DNA of 43,031 nt, taken from Streptomyces sp. SID9727. Its GTDB lineage: Bacteria > Actinomycetota > Actinomycetes > Streptomycetales > Streptomycetaceae. The notes under the pieces are model-generated. The model saw only the letters and a list, made by a program, of their open reading frames with translations, did no database searches and was not told the origin of the DNA. Below are positions 40,485-43,031 of the stretch, one piece after another. The translations under genes and the position numbers were made by a program. The stretch is from assembly GCF_010550605.1 (NCBI RefSeq), contig NZ_JAAGNI010000378.1, positions 1 through 43,031 of the forward strand, in the 5' to 3' direction. The number at the start of each line of letters is the position of its first letter. Positions within the stretch are counted from its first letter, which is position 1.

Positions 40485-42617
40485 ATGGGCAATGTCGGAT
40501 CCGCCATGGAATCGGCGGAAGAGCGGCTGGACGCGGCGGTGACGTGTGCTGTGCGGGAGACGGGCGCCGCCGTGGCGATGCTCTACCTGCTGCCGCCCGG
40601 CGGTTCGACGCTCCGGCTGGCCGTGCTCGCCGGCATTCCGGCGGAGATCGCGGATCCCTGGCTCCGGGTGCCGCTCTCCGCACCGATGCCGGTGTCCGAC
40701 GCGGTGAAGGACGGGCATCTGGTGTGGCTGGGCAGTCAGGAGGAGCTGGCCAGGCGGTATCCGCGCCCCGCGCTCGTCCTGCCGTACCGGTTCGCGCTGG
40801 CCGCCGCGCCCGTCGCCGACGAATCCGGGGTGCACGGCGGACTCGTCCTGCTGTGGCCCGGCTCCCACCCGGCGCAGCTGACGCCGCAGGAGCGTGCGGC
40901 GGTCGGCCACCGCTGCCGCGACGCCGCGCGGGTGCTCCGCGAGGCGCGGGAGGGGGGCCGCCCGGTGGACGCCGGCACGGGCCCGCGGGTGCTGCCCCCG
41001 GTCACCGCTCCGCCGCCCGCCCACACCGAGGCGGTCGCCGCGGCGGACTTCGTGGGCCGGCTGCCGGGCGGCTGCTGCACGCTCGACATGAACGGGAGGA
41101 TCACCTACCTCACGGAGACCGGTGCCGACCTGGTCGGGGGGCGCGTCGAGGACCTGGTGGGGACGCTGCCGTGGGAGTCGCTGCGCTGGATGGCCGATCC
41201 GCTCTTCGAGGACCAGTACCGGGGCGCGATCATCAGCCGCGAACCGATGTCCTTCGTCGCCCTGCGGCCTCCGGACCAGTGGCTGTCCTTCCGCCTCTAC
41301 CCCGACGCGTCCGGCATCAGCGTGTACATCACCCCGGTCACCGGCCCGCACGCCTCGGCGCTCCCCACCGCCACGGGTGCCGTCGCCTCGCCGAGCGCCC
41401 CGGGACGCGCCGTCGCCCTCTACCACCTGATGCACCTGGCCGCGACGCTGACCGAGGCCGTGGGCATCCAGGACGTGGTCGAGCTGATCGCCGAACAGCT
41501 GGTGCCCGCCTTCCGCATCCAGGCGCTCGCCGTGCTGACCGTGGCCGAGGGGCGGCTGCGCATCGAGGGGCACCGGGGCTTCAGCGACGAGCTGATGGAG
41601 TGCTTCGAGGGCGCGCCCCTGACGTCCGGCGCCCCCGTCGCGCACGTGCTCAGCACCGGCGTGCCCGCCTTCTACCGGACCTTTGACGAATTCAGCCGCG
41701 CCTTCCCGCCCGCCTCGCTCCAGGAGGGCCTGGCCGCGTGGGCGTTCCTGCCCCTGTTCGCCTCCGGGCGCCCGGTCGGCACCCTGGTGTTCGGATACGA
41801 CCGCACGCGCCCCTTCGAGCCGGAGGAGCGGGCGCTCCTCACCTCGATCGCCGGGCTCATCGCCCAGGCGCTGGACCGGGCCCGCCTCTACGACACCAAG
41901 GAGCGGCTGGCCCACAGCCTCCAGGCCCATCTGCTCCCCCACACCCTGCCCCGGATCGGCGGACTCGACGTGGCCGCCCGCTATCTCCCCGCCACCCGGG
42001 GCATGGGCATCGGCGGCGACTTCTACGACGTCATCCCGCTCGACGCCACCACGGCCGCCGCGGCCATCGGCGACGTGCAGGGCCACAACGTGACGGCCGC
42101 CGCGCTCATGGGACAGGTACGCACGGCGGTGCACGCCTCCGCCGGCGCACCGCCCGCCGAGGTCCTGGCGCGCACCAACCGGCTGCTCGCCGACCTCGAC
42201 GCCGACCTGTTCACCAGCTGCCTCTACGTCCACCTGGACCTGGCGGGCCACCGCGCCCTGCTGGCCACGGCCGGCCACCCGCCGCCGCTGCTGCGCCATC
42301 CCGGCGGGAAGACGGAGGTACTGCGGCTGCCGCCCGGTCTGCTGCTCGGCATCGACCGGGACGCCCGCTACCCGACGACCGAGGTCCCGCTGCCGCCGGG
42401 GGCCGCGCTCGCGCTGTACACGGACGGGCTCGTGGAGGTGCCGGGCACCGATCTCGACCGGTCCACGGCGGCGCTGGCCGACCAGTTCGGCCTGCACACC
42501 GGCTCCCCGATGGAGGCCGTCGCCGACCGCCTGGTCCAGTACGCGAAGGACGTCACACCGGGCAGCGACGACATCGCGCTGCTCCTCATCGAGGCGCTGA
42601 GGAGCGCGGGCGGCTGA
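40485..42617 (+). CDS. GAF-PAS-GAF-SpoIIE serine/threonine phosphatase
   Basis: A 710-aa sensor phosphatase. A GAF domain covers ~15-155, a PAS domain ~185-285 (LDMNGRITYLTETGADLVG), a second GAF ~310-465, and a PP2C/SpoIIE domain ~490-705 with GIGGDFYDV, GDVQGHN, ATAGHPPP, LYTDGLVE and DDIALLLIE. There is no ATPase kinase module, unlike the protein at 18570-20405. It would dephosphorylate an anti-anti-sigma factor in response to small ligands. A TATTGT -10-like hexamer (40473-40478) six bases before ATG 40485 hints at a leaderless transcript; no Shine-Dalgarno is seen. Confidence 0.92.
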   Translation: MGNVGSAMESAEERLDAAVTCAVRETGAAVAMLYLLPPGGSTLRLAVLAGIPAEIADPWLRVPLSAPMPVSDAVKDGHLVWLGSQEELARRYPRPALVLPYRFALAAAPVADESGVHGGLVLLWPGSHPAQLTPQERAAVGHRCRDAARVLREAREGGRPVDAGTGPRVLPPVTAPPPAHTEAVAAADFVGRLPGGCCTLDMNGRITYLTETGADLVGGRVEDLVGTLPWESLRWMADPLFEDQYRGAIISREPMSFVALRPPDQWLSFRLYPDASGISVYITPVTGPHASALPTATGAVASPSAPGRAVALYHLMHLAATLTEAVGIQDVVELIAEQLVPAFRIQALAVLTVAEGRLRIEGHRGFSDELMECFEGAPLTSGAPVAHVLSTGVPAFYRTFDEFSRAFPPASLQEGLAAWAFLPLFASGRPVGTLVFGYDRTRPFEPEERALLTSIAGLIAQALDRARLYDTKERLAHSLQAHLLPHTLPRIGGLDVAARYLPATRGMGIGGDFYDVIPLDATTAAAAIGDVQGHNVTAAALMGQVRTAVHASAGAPPAEVLARTNRLLADLDADLFTSCLYVHLDLAGHRALLATAGHPPPLLRHPGGKTEVLRLPPGLLLGIDRDARYPTTEVPLPPGAALALYTDGLVEVPGTDLDRSTAALADQFGLHTGSPMEAVADRLVQYAKDVTPGSDDIALLLIEALRSAGG

Positions 42618-42662
42618 GACGCCGCCCCGGACACGTCGGCCGGCCGCACCGGACGACCGGTC

Positions 42663-43031
42663 CGCTGCCACGGGTTCCCGGACGCACGGGTGCTCCGGGG
42701 CGTCTAGCACCCGCCCCGGAGGCCCCGCCTCCACGACCCGGCCGTGCTCCATCACGGCGATGGGGTCGGCCCGGGCGGCGCTCCCCAGGTCATGGGTGAT
42801 CAGGACCAGCGCGCCGGGGTGCCCCGAGCGCAGCAGCCCGCCGAGCAGGCCGAGAACCCCGTCCCGGGAGAGCGGATCGAGCCCGGAGGTGATCTCGTCG
42901 CACACCGGGACCCGGGGGCGGGCGAGAACCGCGCGGGCCGAGGCCGCGCGCCGGAGTTCGCCGCCGGACAGGCGGGCGGGGAGCCGCACCGCCGTTTCCG
43001 CCGGGAGCCCGAGTGCGCCCAGCAGCGCGAG
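42663..43031 (-). CDS. Peptide/nickel-type ABC ATPase, C-terminal part (5' end outside window)
   Basis: The second half of an oligopeptide-type ABC ATPase is seen: signature LSGGELRR, Walker B VPVCDEITSGLD, H-loop ITHDLG, then EHGRVVEAGPPGRVLDAPEHP, which is the usual tail before a stop. The expected TGA/TAG does not follow. The frame stays open for about 2.3 kb antisense through the phosphatase gene, to near 40377. Recognisable homology ends near 42663, so that limit is mine. Either a frameshift has removed the stop, or the assembly has an error, or the C-terminus is abnormally long. The 5' part continues past the right edge. Confidence 0.75.

Noticed and set aside
40377..42989. An 870-codon open frame antisense to the GAF-PAS-GAF phosphatase
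   Set aside because: Only its first ~110 codons encode recognisable ABC ATPase. The rest has the Arg/Gly/Ala/Pro composition of a shadow frame over a high-GC gene.
1..43031. CRISPR array, prophage, insertion sequence or biosynthetic gene cluster
   Set aside because: No regularly spaced repeats, integrase, transposase, structural phage genes, PKS/NRPS modules or terpene/lantibiotic genes are present.

Overview
The window is high-GC actinobacterial DNA that reads as Streptomyces chromosome. Third codon positions are strongly GC-biased, GTG/TTG starts are common, genes overlap by ATGA/GTGA, and the families are typical (SpoIIE-type phosphatases, GH9 cellulase, GH84 hexosaminidase). The regulatory sites also match known streptomycete operators (CebR-, SoxR- and DasR-like). 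I see no rRNA, tRNA, transposase, prophage, CRISPR array or antibiotic biosynthesis cluster. No gene-free stretch exceeds 300 bases; the longest, between the cellulase and the permease (13769-14038), is full of symmetric regulatory elements. By eye I found no in-frame TTA (bldA) leucine codon.

Layout, left to right: a SNF2 helicase (cut at the left edge) coupled to a SWIM zinc-finger protein; a Tat-type secreted amidase; a divergent XRE-cupin regulator/BenE transporter pair sharing two abutting 16-bp operators; an ABC exporter; D-mannonate dehydratase divergent from an MFS transporter; a secreted His/Trp repeat protein; a GH9 cellulase under a CebR box; a four-gene operon (amino-acid permease, membrane-anchored small protein, M20 dipeptidase, ThrE-type exporter); a GAF-SpoIIE-HATPase phosphatase; a 53-aa protein; and an ABC exporter behind a SoxR-type promoter. 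There follow a PepSY lipoprotein, two small proteins, a three-gene acyl-CoA dehydrogenase operon, a secreted GH84 beta-N-acetylglucosaminidase with a dre-like site, a PIG-L deacetylase, and a rhodanese with a CsoR/CstR-like operator. The right part holds an S33 peptidase, an OpuC-type compatible-solute importer split across both strands around a serine hydrolase, a PadR-hydrolase operon, a SnoaL-like protein, a GAF-PAS-GAF-SpoIIE phosphatase, and an ABC ATPase cut at the right edge that has no stop codon in a plausible place.

The region looks like a set of small independently regulated units for polysaccharide use (cellulose, amino sugars, hexonates), stress and redox export, osmoprotection and signalling, not one large system. 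The most informative observations are regulatory: five recognisable or symmetric operators sit exactly where they would control the adjacent gene. The most unusual protein is the secreted repeat protein with eight [WY]-x-x-G-H-aromatic units. The best candidate for an undescribed pathway is the permease/anchor/dipeptidase/exporter operon.
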